Shown here: in pieces, positions 34,201-42,381 of the stretch
Layout of the letters: each line of letters opens with the position of its first letter
How positions within the stretch are numbered: position 1 is the first letter of the stretch
Assembly (NCBI GenBank): GCA_020637235.1
Contig: JACJWG010000005.1
Coordinates: 189,204 to 253,203 of the forward strand
Direction of reading: 5' to 3'
From: Acidimicrobiaceae bacterium
GTDB lineage: Bacteria; Actinomycetota; Acidimicrobiia; Acidimicrobiales; Ilumatobacteraceae
Length of the DNA stretch: 64,000 nucleotides
The notes under the pieces: generated by a model
Told to the model about the DNA's origin: nothing
Database searches by the model: none
Seen by the model: the letters and a program-made list of their open reading frames with translations, nothing else
Made by a program: the position numbers and the translations under genes

Positions 34201-34365
34201 GCGGAGCCCGTCGACTGTCGCTCCGTCGGGCGCGATCACGCGGACGAGTCGCAGCGGATCGTCGAACTGCAGGTCGCGGATCGCCTGCCCGACGGCGCTG
34301 GCCAACGCACGGCCGGGCGCGGTCCACCGGACCTCGACGTGCGGGACGTCCGCGACGGGTGCCAT
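31279..34365 (-). CDS. PD-(D/E)XK nuclease subunit, AddB type
   Basis: A 1028-residue partner of the AddA-like protein. The N-terminal half is a degenerate helicase-like scaffold; the C-terminus is a RecB-type nuclease with EKGTLVHEVFERL and the catalytic VMDLKSG. Cys residues at VTCGLEYF and GCDVCAPD match three of the four Fe-S ligands of AddB; the fourth, expected five residues after the last, is absent (APDGLGTYE). The cluster may be missing or differently ligated. Adjacent gene overlap and order fit addBA operons. Confidence 0.85.
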   Translation of the reverse strand: MAPVADVPHVEVRWTAPGRALASAVGQAIRDLQFDDPLRLVRVIAPDGATVDGLRRALPLNGGSCGAEIGGTLRLANEIASHELGRRRVAPDVAVLAVVQQLLGDPRTRPAPFATCADHPATHDAIVRTYASLVGAFTLDDDPVAALHSLAAGRDSATAVVRLVAQVRDRLLRQGLVDTAEIVRIATRRLRDLSVAGDEVGAAPVVLVVTQQFNPSHVAMLQALIARSPRSCVVATTSPAPELGVAPHVARLVQRDVVAVQHQSHERDVVVVSCPDHDEEVREVTRRIVGLLERGVVADRIAVFYPPAGPHRAAIAASLAAAGVAARGQVAPQLKGSVAGQVLRLLLALVRDGLDRHTLVELARLAPTGRDVEVDEHGAEQVRTFARPADRWNRLAQRHGVVGERDWAAFDARLPDDDHRDHRAHRALTGFVRRQRHHRDTIRAAADWPEVARALEAWFVTHCGTVEWRLEHWVGYPAWQREAAEQLEGVFAVLAEIEQFGLPLRTSVLVRLVEAFLDTDVVTSESKGAGVFVDQIVGATGAVFDHAFVVGANDHLLPGRVSDDLVLTRHHGAEPLGVLTGPANRPRRDERGLHAALEGATESVTLTWSRWDVRSGGDLYPSPLIAHATLRREHVASHAARMLDIDAPWLDTDEWFTRHPDRSTPRLARRRRAITSRLQPHPGEYDGQVGPLGATHPFARLGHGGEPVEVGITSFEQWVTCGLEYFVTRVLDARVDDTDPSEITDIEAREKGTLVHEVFERLIVEWIDAHPGSTGPWIDGPDDVERTMARLEEILDELAAPLLTAHHLGHPEMWRARRAQVLRAMRRGIEYELDDRVTPIGAEFSFGRRSDGRRPPATWTSPDGRHRVAFNGSIDRVDRQADGSLRVMDLKSGRAEPFAKIDPLHPLGPDRDKLQLAFYGWAVEQLTGEPVTRSAYRFVGRPEAAADVVLGLTPDVHEQLHARLHEIADAIDAGRFEPGEVGTWGCDVCAPDGLGTYEINQRRIEWSGEAEVVDGLADRPTDSASDDS

Positions 34366-34372
34366 GGGAGGC

Positions 34373-34861
34373 CTAGACGTAGTAGCGGGGATGCCAGATC
34401 CCCTTGGGGTCTTCGCCGGACACCGGCATGCGCCACGTGCGCAGGCGAGTGGTCGGGGCGTCGAGTCGGACCGCGCACAGCGCGCGTGGCTGGTCGGACG
34501 TGCCGTCGACGTACCCGTCGGCCCAGTCGTCGCGGGTGTAGCGCTTCGCGATGAGGCGGTAGAGGGGCTGCCAGGCGGCGTCGTCGCCGGGTTGGTGGAG
34601 CACCTCGACCACGCCCTGCACCACCACCTTCCGGTAGGGCGCGTCGGCCTCGTCGATGCTGATGCCGACCCGTGGATCGCGGACCAGGTTGCGCCAGATG
34701 ACGGCCGGCTGGCGAGGCGTGAAGCAGATCGCCCCGTCGTGGACGATGAACCACAGCGGCAGCACCCGCGGCATGCCGTCGTCGTCGACGGTCCCGATGC
34801 GGGCGAGGTGGCCGGGTTCGGCGAGGAAGGTGTCGACGTCGTCGCGGCTGAGTGCTGGCAC
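34373..34861 (-). CDS. Pyridoxamine 5'-phosphate oxidase-like flavin/F420 protein
   Basis: A 162-residue split beta-barrel protein: LARIGTVDDDGMPRVLPLWFIVHDGAICFTP and RNLVRDPRVGISID are family hallmarks, and KVVVQGVVEVL gives the next strand pair. Such proteins bind FMN or F420; in Actinobacteria many are F420-dependent reductases. The substrate is unknown. It lies 7 bp before the AddB-like start and may be co-transcribed with it. Confidence 0.85.
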   Translation of the reverse strand: MPALSRDDVDTFLAEPGHLARIGTVDDDGMPRVLPLWFIVHDGAICFTPRQPAVIWRNLVRDPRVGISIDEADAPYRKVVVQGVVEVLHQPGDDAAWQPLYRLIAKRYTRDDWADGYVDGTSDQPRALCAVRLDAPTTRLRTWRMPVSGEDPKGIWHPRYYV

Positions 34862-34917
34862 GGATCGAACCTACCGCGCCGGTGTGACGGCCATCGTGCG
34901 AGGCGCCCGCCCGAGAA

Positions 34918-35964
34918 TCAGAGCGACGGCAGCTCGAGCAGCAGGTGCTGCAACAGCAGCGGCTCGTTGGGATTGCGCTCGAGTGCCTCGAGGGCGTCAT
35001 GGATCCGCCGGACCGCGTGGGTGGCGGCATCGGGGCGGCTCGCCCGCCCCGCGACGAGGGCGTCGCGGTACGTGGCCGCCATCACGGCGAGGCCGCTGCG
35101 GAGCTCGTCGGTGCGGTAGCGGCGTACCTCGCGCTTGTGGCGGTCCTCGAGCGACTTGCGCCCGCTGCCGCGCTCGCCCGCCGCTGCCACCCGGGCCTCG
35201 AGATCGGCCACCTCGCGCTCGTGGACGGGGGCGAGCGACGCGGCGGCCTGATCTGCCAGCTTGGTGATCTCCTCGACCAGCGTCACCACCATCAGGCCGC
35301 TGCCGTCGAGTCTCGTCGGCACGGCGGCGAAGGCCGCTCGGCGCGCGGCGAGTCCCGGGTCGCTCACGAGCACGCGGGCGCGGTCGAGGTTGCCCGCAGC
35401 GGCGGCCGCGGCAGCTGCGGCGCCGGCCGGCTCGTGCCCCTCGCCGACGAGTGCTGCGGTGATGTCGGCCTCGGCGATCGGCTGGAACTCGATGCGCACG
35501 CAGCGCGACGCGATCGTCACCAGCTCGGCGTCCACCTGGTCGGCCAGCACCACGAACACGGTGCTGGCCGGCGGCTCCTCGAGCGTCTTCAGCAGACGCG
35601 CTGCGCCCTCGGCGGTGAGGAGGTGGAACTCCTCGAGGATCATCACCTTGCGCCGCCCCTCCACCGGAGCGAGCGACGCGGTGCGGATGATGTCCTCGAT
35701 CTGCTCCTTCGCGATCGCCGCCCCCACACGTCGCACCTCGCGCACGTCGGGGTGCTCGCCGGCGAGGGCGAGGCGGGCAGCACGCTCGTCGGGGCGGTCG
35801 CCGCCGACGAGCAGCGCAGCGGCGAAGGCCCGCGCCGCCTGGTCCTTCGTCGAGCCGGGCGGCCCGACGAACAGGTAGGCGTGCACCGGGTCGGTGACAC
35901 AGGCACGCAGGCGCGCGACGGCCCGCTCCTGGCCGACGACGGCATCCCACAGGCTCGTCGTCAC
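34918..35964 (-). CDS. holB: DNA polymerase III subunit delta'
   Basis: A 348-residue AAA+ clamp-loader subunit. It opens WDAVVGQERAVARLRACV, has VGPPGSTKDQAARAF at the Walker A site (Lys kept but followed by Asp), then LEEFHLLTAEGAARLLKTLEEPP and the SRC-type sensor IASRCVRIEF. A long charged helix (about 245-290) follows. The delta' subunit generally does not hydrolyse ATP, which suits the altered P-loop. It overlaps tmk by 4 bp; the tmk-holB pair is a common arrangement. Confidence 0.92.
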   Translation of the reverse strand: MTTSLWDAVVGQERAVARLRACVTDPVHAYLFVGPPGSTKDQAARAFAAALLVGGDRPDERAARLALAGEHPDVREVRRVGAAIAKEQIEDIIRTASLAPVEGRRKVMILEEFHLLTAEGAARLLKTLEEPPASTVFVVLADQVDAELVTIASRCVRIEFQPIAEADITAALVGEGHEPAGAAAAAAAAAGNLDRARVLVSDPGLAARRAAFAAVPTRLDGSGLMVVTLVEEITKLADQAAASLAPVHEREVADLEARVAAAGERGSGRKSLEDRHKREVRRYRTDELRSGLAVMAATYRDALVAGRASRPDAATHAVRRIHDALEALERNPNEPLLLQHLLLELPSL

Positions 35965-36572
35965 AGTCCCGTCCGTTCACGGACGGCCGACCGGATCGAG
36001 CGGTACACGGTGTCGAGGTCGCCGTCGGCGTCGATCACCACCCAGTGGTCGGGGTCGGCGGCGGCCATCGCGGCGAAGCCGGCGCGGACACGCCGGTGGA
36101 ACTCGTCGCTCTCGCGCTCGAACCGGTCGAGCTCGCGGCCGTGCATGCGCGACGCCTGGACGTCGGGCGACACGTCGAGCAGCACGACGAGGTCGGGCCA
36201 GCGATGACCGATCGCCCACCCGTTGATGCGACGGAGCTCGTCGACGTCGAGCCCGCGCCCATACCCCTGGTAGGCGAGTGTCGAGTAGACGGTGCGGTCG
36301 CTCACCACGTGGCGACCCGCGGCGAGCGCCGGCGACACCAGCTCGTCGAGGTGTTGGGCCCGGTCGGCGGCGGTGAGCAGTGCCTCGGCCCGGTCGGCCA
36401 GGTCGGTGACCTCCGTGTCGTGCAGGATGGCCCGGATCCGCGCACCGATGCGAGTACCGCCCGTTTCGCGGGTGAGCAACGCGCCGAGCTCGTCGGCGAG
36501 GCGTGCGGCGTGCGTGCTCTTGCCGCAGCCCTCGGCACCTTCGAAGGCGAGGTAGCAGGGGCCCGGATTCAC
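35961..36572 (-). CDS. tmk: Thymidylate kinase
   Basis: A 203-residue kinase that phosphorylates dTMP to dTDP. P-loop FEGAEGCGKST at residues 10-20, RETGGTRIG (with G-T in place of the usual P-G), DRTVYSTLAYQGYGRGLD containing the DR(Y/F)-type motif and LLDVSPDVQASRMHGRELDRFE as the LID. The GTG at 36572 was chosen because family homology starts immediately. It is coupled to holB by ATGA. The promoter lies in the 90-bp gap to the divergent transporter. Confidence 0.93.
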   Translation of the reverse strand: MNPGPCYLAFEGAEGCGKSTHAARLADELGALLTRETGGTRIGARIRAILHDTEVTDLADRAEALLTAADRAQHLDELVSPALAAGRHVVSDRTVYSTLAYQGYGRGLDVDELRRINGWAIGHRWPDLVVLLDVSPDVQASRMHGRELDRFERESDEFHRRVRAGFAAMAAADPDHWVVIDADGDLDTVYRSIRSAVRERTGL

Positions 36573-36662
36573 CTCGGCGACGCTAGCGGCGACTGGTGTA
36601 GGCTCACATGAGACGACGATCCCACATGATGAGAAGTCGTGGGTCACGAGAGGGAGAGTGCC

Positions 36663-37556
36663 GTGCTCTGGATTCCGGTCACGATCGCCGCCGCCGGGTT
36701 CCAGACGGCGCGGACGGCCATGCAGCAGCGGCTGCGCGCGCTGTTGTCGGTGAGCGGCGCCGGTTTCGTCCGGTACGTGTACGGCGCGCCGATCGCGATC
36801 GTCGCAGTGGCGCTCACGGCCGCGATCGACGGCGGGCTGCCCGAGCCACCCGCGAGGTTCTGGCCGATCATCGCCGGTGGCGGGCTCGCGCAGATCGTCG
36901 GCACGATCCTGATGATCCACGCGTTCGACGTCCGCGACTATGCGATCGGAACCGTCTACACCAAGACCGAGGTGGTGCAGGTGGCGGTGTTCTCCCTGGT
37001 GTTCCTCGGCGAACCCCTTGGCGTGCTCGGGTGGCTCGCCACGCTCGTGTGCTTCGCCGGTGTGGTGGTGCTGGCCGGCGGGCGCCGGGTGTGGCACGTG
37101 CGGGATCGTGCCGTGCTCTACGGCCTCGGCGCGGGCGGGGCGTTCGCGCTCGCCTCGGTCGGCATCCGCGCCGCGTCGCAGTCGCTGCTGGACGGTCAGG
37201 ACGGCGACGGTCACGTCGTCGCGCGGGCACTGCTCACCCTGGCGGTGATGAACACCATGCAGATCGTGATGCACGGCGGATACCTGGCCGTACGCGAGCG
37301 CAGACAGCTCCGACTCGCGTTCGTGCACTGGCGGTCGAGTTCGGTGGTCGGGGTGCTCAGTGTGTGCGGCTCGGCGTGCTGGGCGCTCGCGTTCACCCTG
37401 GAGAACGCCGCCCGCGTGCGCACCTTCGGACAGGTGGAGCTGCTCATCACCTTCGCCGTCGCCCACTGGTGGCTCGGCGAACGGCACGGCCGGCGCGAGT
37501 ACCTGGCGAGCGCGCTGGTGCTCGCCGGGGTGGTGGGCGTGATCGCGGGCGGCTGA
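36663..37556 (+). CDS. DMT/EamA-family transporter
   Basis: A 297-residue membrane protein with about ten TM helices in two homologous halves, including TVYTKTEVVQVAVFSLVFLGEPL and FGQVELLITFAVAHWWLGER, the characteristic EamA repeat endings. The substrate is unknown; the family exports amino acids, metabolites or toxic compounds. The GTG at 36663 is preferred because AGGGAG precedes it and the hydrophobic helix starts at once; a GTG at 36639 is an in-frame alternative. It converges on topA with 35 bp between them. Confidence 0.85.
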   Translation: MLWIPVTIAAAGFQTARTAMQQRLRALLSVSGAGFVRYVYGAPIAIVAVALTAAIDGGLPEPPARFWPIIAGGGLAQIVGTILMIHAFDVRDYAIGTVYTKTEVVQVAVFSLVFLGEPLGVLGWLATLVCFAGVVVLAGGRRVWHVRDRAVLYGLGAGGAFALASVGIRAASQSLLDGQDGDGHVVARALLTLAVMNTMQIVMHGGYLAVRERRQLRLAFVHWRSSSVVGVLSVCGSACWALAFTLENAARVRTFGQVELLITFAVAHWWLGERHGRREYLASALVLAGVVGVIAGG

Positions 37557-37591
37557 GCGCGAGCGGTGGTGCGCGTGCGGGCCGGTTCCGG

Positions 37592-40279
37592 TCAGCCCGG
37601 GCGGCGAGTCGTACCGCCGGCCTTCTTGGCGGGCGCCTTCTTCGCGGCCGACTTCGTGGCACCGGCCTTCTTCGCCGGAGCCGCCTTCTTCGCGGCGGCC
37701 TTCTTGGTCGCGGCAGCCTTCTTCGCTGCCGGTCCACCGCGCTCGATGATCTGCTCGCGGCGGATCGCGAGCAGTTCGAAGGCTCGCTCGGGCAACATCG
37801 TCTCGAGCCGGTCGCCCTTGCTGAGCGACGCGTTCGTCTCGCCGTCGGTGACGTACACGCCGAACTTGCCGTCCTTGGCCACCACGGGTCGACTGCTCAC
37901 CGGGTCGGTGCCGAACTCGCGCAGCGGTCCCTTGGCGGCCATGTTGGCGCCGCCGCGCCGGAACACCTTCGGCTGGCGGAAGATCTCGAGCGCCTCGTCG
38001 AGGGTGATCGTGAGGAGCTGCTCCTCCGACGCGATGTTGCGGAAGTCCTTGTCCTTCTGCACGTACGGGCCGTAGCGACCGTTGTTGGCCACGATCGCGA
38101 CGCCGTCGGCCGGATCGACCCCCACGGTACGGGGCAGCTGCAACAGGTCGCGGGCGTCGTCGACGGTGACGCGCTCGAGGGTCATCGTCTTGAACAGGCT
38201 CGCCATCTTCGGCTTCTCGAGGCCGGGCGGCGGCTGATCGGCGGTGCCCCACTGCACGTAGGGGCCGTAGCGACCGTTCTTCGCGAACACCGGCAGGCCG
38301 TCGAGCTCGCCGATCGGCTCGTCGCTCTTCGGCAGGGCGAGCAGTTCGAGCGCCTTGGCCACGGTGAGCTCGTCGGGCGTGAGGTCGTCGGGCACGCTCG
38401 CGGTGTCCTCGCCCCGTTTCACGTACGGGCCGTACTTGCCGGGCTTCACCACGATCTCGGCGCCGTCGGGATCGAGACCGATCGGGAACGTGTTGATCTC
38501 CGCAGCGTCGATCTCGTCGAGGTTCTCGGCCACGAGCCGCTTCAGGCCGGGCAGTTGCTCGGCCTCGTCGCCGAAGTAGAAGTCCTCGAGCCAGTCGACC
38601 TTGCCGCGCTCGGCGCGGGCGATGGAGTCGAGATCCTCTTCCACCCGGGCCGTGAACGCATAGTCGACGAGGTCGTCGAAGTGCTTCTCCATCAACCCGA
38701 CGACGGCGAACGCGGTCCACGTGGGAACGAGCGCCTGGCCCTTCTTCCACACGTAGCCGCGGTCCTGCACGGTCTGGATGATCGATGCCCACGTGGAGGG
38801 TCGGCCGATGCCGAGTTCTTCGAGGCGCTTGACGAGCGAGGCCTCGGTGTAGCGCGCCGGTGGGCTGGTGGTGTGACCGTTCGGCGTGAGCGACGCCACG
38901 TCGACCGGCGCGCCGACCACCAGCGGCGGCAGGAGCGCTTCGCGCTCGTCGTCGCCGTCGTCGTCGGCGGACTCGACGTACACCTGCCGGTAGCCGGGGA
39001 ACGTGATCGTGGTGCCACTCGCGGCGAACTCGGCGTCGGTGCCGGTGCTCGCGCCCGGCACGGTCGCCACGGCGCCGAGACGCACGCTGACCGTGGTCCC
39101 GGTGGCGTCGGCCATCTGCGACGCCAGCGTTCGTTGCCAGATCATGCGATAGAGCATCAACTCCTGGCCGTTGAGCTCGTTCGACAGGGCATCCGGCGAT
39201 CGAAGCGGGGTGGTGGGCCGGATTGCCTCGTGCGCTTCCTGCGCGTTCTTGATCTTCGTCGAGTACTGCCGCGGCGCTTGCGACAGGAACTGGTTGCCGT
39301 AGGTACGTCCGACCTCGCTGCGCACCGCCGCGAGCGCCTCGTCGCTCAACACCACGTTGTCGGTGCGCATGTACGTGATGTAGCCGCGCTCGTACAGACC
39401 CTGCGCGAGCCGCATCACCTGGCTGGCGCTGAGGCGGAGCTTGCGGCCGCCCTCCTGCTGGAGGGTGGAGGTCATGAACGGCGCACGCGGCGTGCTCCGG
39501 TACGGCTTCTCCTCCACCGATCGCACGGTGAACGGCGCTGACGCGAGGGCGTCGGCCAGGCTGCGCGCCCGGGGCTCGTCGACCACCACGACGCTGCGCT
39601 TCGGTTGGCCGTCGCTGGTGAAGTCCTTGCCCGTCGCCACCTTGGTGCCGTCGAGCGCGACGAGCGTGGCCGTGAACGCCGGCGACGTGGCGGTCAGCAG
39701 GTCGACATCCCAGTAATCGGCGGTCACAAACGCGATCCGCTCGCGCTCGCGCTCGACGATCAGGCGCACCGACGGGCTCTGCACCCGACCTGCCGAGAGG
39801 CCGCGGTTGACGCGCCGCCACAGCACCGGCGACACCTCGTAGCCGTAGAGGCGATCGAGCAGGCGGCGGGTCTCGGCCGCGTCGACGAGGCCGTAGTCGA
39901 TCCCGCGCGGGTTGTTGACCGCCTGGTCGATCGCCGACTTGGTGATCTCGTGGAACACCATGCGCTTCACGGGCACCTTGGGCTTCAGGTACTCGAGCAG
40001 GTGCCAGCTGATCGCCTCCCCCTCGCGGTCCTCGTCGGTCGCGAGGTACAGCTCGGAGGCGTCCTTCAGCGCCGCTCGCAGGTCCTTCACCACCTGCTTG
40101 CCGCGCTCGGTGAGCTCGTACGTGGGCGTGAAGCCGTTCTCGACGTCGATGTTGAGGCCCTTGCTCGGCAGGTCGGCCACGTGGCCGACGGAGGCACGGA
40201 CGTCGAAGGTCGCCCCCAGGAACTTGGAGATGGTCTTCGCCTTCGCAGGCGACTCGACGATGACGAGGGGCTTGGCCAT
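37592..40279 (-). CDS. topA: DNA topoisomerase I
   Basis: An 895-residue type IA topoisomerase that relaxes negative supercoils. The TOPRIM domain has VIVESPAKAKT (E9) and TDEDREGE (D82-D86); the catalytic tyrosine is Y303 in GYITYMRTDN. Four C-terminal repeats of the DGxxIxVKxGKYGPYV type follow (for example GKYGPYVKRGEDTASVP and NGRYGPYVQW), replacing zinc fingers, and the last 45 residues are Lys/Ala repeats (AAKKAAPAKKAG), as in mycobacteria. It is monocistronic, with its own promoter. Confidence 0.97.
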   Translation of the reverse strand: MAKPLVIVESPAKAKTISKFLGATFDVRASVGHVADLPSKGLNIDVENGFTPTYELTERGKQVVKDLRAALKDASELYLATDEDREGEAISWHLLEYLKPKVPVKRMVFHEITKSAIDQAVNNPRGIDYGLVDAAETRRLLDRLYGYEVSPVLWRRVNRGLSAGRVQSPSVRLIVERERERIAFVTADYWDVDLLTATSPAFTATLVALDGTKVATGKDFTSDGQPKRSVVVVDEPRARSLADALASAPFTVRSVEEKPYRSTPRAPFMTSTLQQEGGRKLRLSASQVMRLAQGLYERGYITYMRTDNVVLSDEALAAVRSEVGRTYGNQFLSQAPRQYSTKIKNAQEAHEAIRPTTPLRSPDALSNELNGQELMLYRMIWQRTLASQMADATGTTVSVRLGAVATVPGASTGTDAEFAASGTTITFPGYRQVYVESADDDGDDEREALLPPLVVGAPVDVASLTPNGHTTSPPARYTEASLVKRLEELGIGRPSTWASIIQTVQDRGYVWKKGQALVPTWTAFAVVGLMEKHFDDLVDYAFTARVEEDLDSIARAERGKVDWLEDFYFGDEAEQLPGLKRLVAENLDEIDAAEINTFPIGLDPDGAEIVVKPGKYGPYVKRGEDTASVPDDLTPDELTVAKALELLALPKSDEPIGELDGLPVFAKNGRYGPYVQWGTADQPPPGLEKPKMASLFKTMTLERVTVDDARDLLQLPRTVGVDPADGVAIVANNGRYGPYVQKDKDFRNIASEEQLLTITLDEALEIFRQPKVFRRGGANMAAKGPLREFGTDPVSSRPVVAKDGKFGVYVTDGETNASLSKGDRLETMLPERAFELLAIRREQIIERGGPAAKKAAATKKAAAKKAAPAKKAGATKSAAKKAPAKKAGGTTRRPG

Positions 40280-40289
40280 TGGGTGGTAT

Positions 40290-40319
40290 CGCTACGGCAT
40301 GCCGGCGGTGGTTGTCAAG
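40290..40319 (-). promoter_or_regulatory. Promoter of topA
   Basis: On the minus strand a perfect -35 TTGACA (40319-40314) and a -10 TAGCGA (40295-40290) are spaced 18 nt. The predicted start is about 4 nt before the ATG at 40279, so the message would be nearly leaderless, and no Shine-Dalgarno is visible. Confidence 0.6.
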
Positions 40320-40360
40320 CCGCCCTGCCCGAGCAGATGGTCCGCGGTCGCCGCCCGACG

Positions 40361-41455
40361 TCAGGCAGGTGAGGTCGCGGGGACCGCGTCGGACGCGGTA
40401 CCGGACGCGGTGTCGGGTGTGGTGTCGGTCGATTCGAGCACCGCGCGGGCCCCGTCGATGCCCACGCACACGCGCTCGCCCGGGTTGAGATCTGCCACCC
40501 CGGCGACGTGCACCGCCACCAGCACGTCGACCACGTCGAGGCGCACCCCGAGCACGGTGCTCGATCCCTGGAACGTGCAGCTCGTGACGCTGCCGTCGAG
40601 GCCCTCGTCGGTGAGATGCAGGTCTTCGGGGCGCACCAGCAGCCGCACCTGGGTGCCGTCGGCCATCGTGGTGTGTGGCACCACCACCGGATGCGGTCCG
40701 ACCGTGACGGCGTGGTTGCCGTTCACCACGGCCGGCAGCTGGTTCATCGAGCCGACGAAGCGGGCCACGAACGCGCTCGACGGGTGGCGGTACACCTCAC
40801 GCGGATCGCCGAGCTGTTCGAGACGACCGTTCGACATCACGCCGATGCGGTCCGAGATGGCGAGCGCCTCCTCCTGGTCGTGGGTGACGAACAAGGTGGT
40901 GATGCCGAGCTCGGTCTGGATGCGGCGGATCTCGTCGCGCAGCGTGGTGCGCACCTTCGCGTCGAGCGCCGAGAGGGGTTCGTCGAGCAGCAGCACCGAT
41001 GGGCGCGGCGCGAGCGCTCGGGCCAGCGCGACGCGCTGTGCCTGACCGCCCGAGATCTGGTGCGGGTAACGATCGGCGAGATGCGTGAGCTCGACGAGTT
41101 CGAGCATCTCGGCCACGCGCCTGTGCCGCTCGACGGCGGTGATCTTGCGGGTGCGCAGACCGAAGTCGATGTTGTTCGCCACGGTGAGGTTGGGGAACAG
41201 CGAGTAGCTCTGGAACACCATCCCCATGTTGCGCTTGTGCGCTGGGGTGCGAGTGATGTCGGCGTTGTCGACGAGCACCGCGCCCGACGTCGCGAATTCG
41301 AAGCCCGCGGCGATCCGCAGCGCAGTGGTCTTGCCGCAGCCCGATGGGCCGAGCAGCGAGATCAGCTCGCCCTGCTTCACGTCGAGGTCGAGACCCTCGA
41401 GCGCGACGGTGGGCCCGAAGGTCTTGCGGACGGACACGTAGGTGAGGGTGGTCAT
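40361..41455 (-). CDS. ABC importer ATP-binding protein, PotA/FbpC-like
   Basis: A 364-residue ATPase: Walker A GPSGCGKTT, Q-loop FQSYSLFPNLTV, signature ISGGQAQRVALARAL, Walker B LLLDEPLSALD and switch His VTHDQEEALA, then a TOBE-type C-terminal domain (LLVRPEDLHL, TFQGSSTVLGVRL). It powers the importer formed with the next three upstream genes, overlapping the permease by 4 bp. The family carries polyamines, iron or similar; the exact substrate is not determined. The tail is Thr/Ala-rich and probably disordered. Confidence 0.92.
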   Translation of the reverse strand: MTTLTYVSVRKTFGPTVALEGLDLDVKQGELISLLGPSGCGKTTALRIAAGFEFATSGAVLVDNADITRTPAHKRNMGMVFQSYSLFPNLTVANNIDFGLRTRKITAVERHRRVAEMLELVELTHLADRYPHQISGGQAQRVALARALAPRPSVLLLDEPLSALDAKVRTTLRDEIRRIQTELGITTLFVTHDQEEALAISDRIGVMSNGRLEQLGDPREVYRHPSSAFVARFVGSMNQLPAVVNGNHAVTVGPHPVVVPHTTMADGTQVRLLVRPEDLHLTDEGLDGSVTSCTFQGSSTVLGVRLDVVDVLVAVHVAGVADLNPGERVCVGIDGARAVLESTDTTPDTASGTASDAVPATSPA

Positions 41456-42381
41456 GCGGCCTTCTCCGTGCGAAGGGTGGTCTTCGCCGCCATGTGGGCG
41501 AAGGTCTTGCGCTTGGGATCGCGCTTGCGGGTGAGGAGCGTCACCATCGCGAACAACAGTGTGGTGGCGACCAGGGCGAGCAGGTTGAGGCCGTATCCGG
41601 CCTGCGGTTCACGACCGACGAACTTCTGCTGGAACGGCGGCAGCGACTCGATGAGCAAGGTGTCGGCGAGGGTGTACTCACCCATCACGACCGCGGCCGT
41701 GAGGAACGATGCGTAGATGATCGACGAGCGCATGTTGGGCACGAGCACACGGAACACCGTCGCGCCCCATCCGGCGCCCAGGCTGCGCGACGCGTCGACC
41801 AGCGTGCGCAGATCGATCGCCTTCAGCCCGGCGTCGAACGACCGGTAGGTGAAGGGCAGGGCGAGCACCACGTAGAACGGGATGAGCGACAGGTCGGAGT
41901 TCAGGAACCAGCGGGCGTGCGGCTTGATGACGACGATGCCGGCGACCAGCGCGATGGCCGGCACCATGTACGGCAACACGGTGACGAACTCGACGAACGC
42001 CCGTGCCTTGGGCACTCGCAGGTGCACCCAGATCGCCGTCGGCAAGAGCAGGAACAAGGTGATGAACACCGTCCCGAGGGCCAGCTTCAGGCTGAGGCGC
42101 AGCGACTCCCAGAACTGCGGCTCGTCGAACACGGCCGTGATGCCGCTGATCGACCACTTGTCGAACAGGGTGTCCCAGCCGAGCAGCACCGTCGGCACGT
42201 TCTGCAGCGCGAAGCGGGCGAGGCTCAGGAGCGGGAACGTGAAGAACAGTGCGCTGGCGAGCAGCACCAGGTTGGGTGCCAGCCGTCCGAAGCGGCGACG
42301 TGGGCGACCGGCGACGGCCGGGACGTACCCGGTGGGCGCCGTCGGCGGCCCACCCAGCTCGGGCTCGACGACGGGGATCAT
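41452..42381 (-). CDS. ABC importer permease (second subunit)
   Basis: A 309-residue inner-membrane permease with six TM helices. The EAA-type cytoplasmic loop reads LVDASRSLGAGWGATVFRVLVPNMRSS. It resembles PotC/CysW-type subunits. The N-terminal 30 residues are Pro/Gly-rich and cytosolic. Overlaps of 4 bp with both the ATPase gene and the first permease show strict coupling. Confidence 0.9.
   Translation of the reverse strand: MIPVVEPELGGPPTAPTGYVPAVAGRPRRRFGRLAPNLVLLASALFFTFPLLSLARFALQNVPTVLLGWDTLFDKWSISGITAVFDEPQFWESLRLSLKLALGTVFITLFLLLPTAIWVHLRVPKARAFVEFVTVLPYMVPAIALVAGIVVIKPHARWFLNSDLSLIPFYVVLALPFTYRSFDAGLKAIDLRTLVDASRSLGAGWGATVFRVLVPNMRSSIIYASFLTAAVVMGEYTLADTLLIESLPPFQQKFVGREPQAGYGLNLLALVATTLLFAMVTLLTRKRDPKRKTFAHMAAKTTLRTEKAA

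Noticed and set aside
35961..40469. Minus-strand open frame of 1502 codons through tmk and topA
   Set aside because: Only the 203 residues at its downstream end are tmk; the rest is an antisense-like shadow of topA in another frame, rich in Arg and without family motifs.
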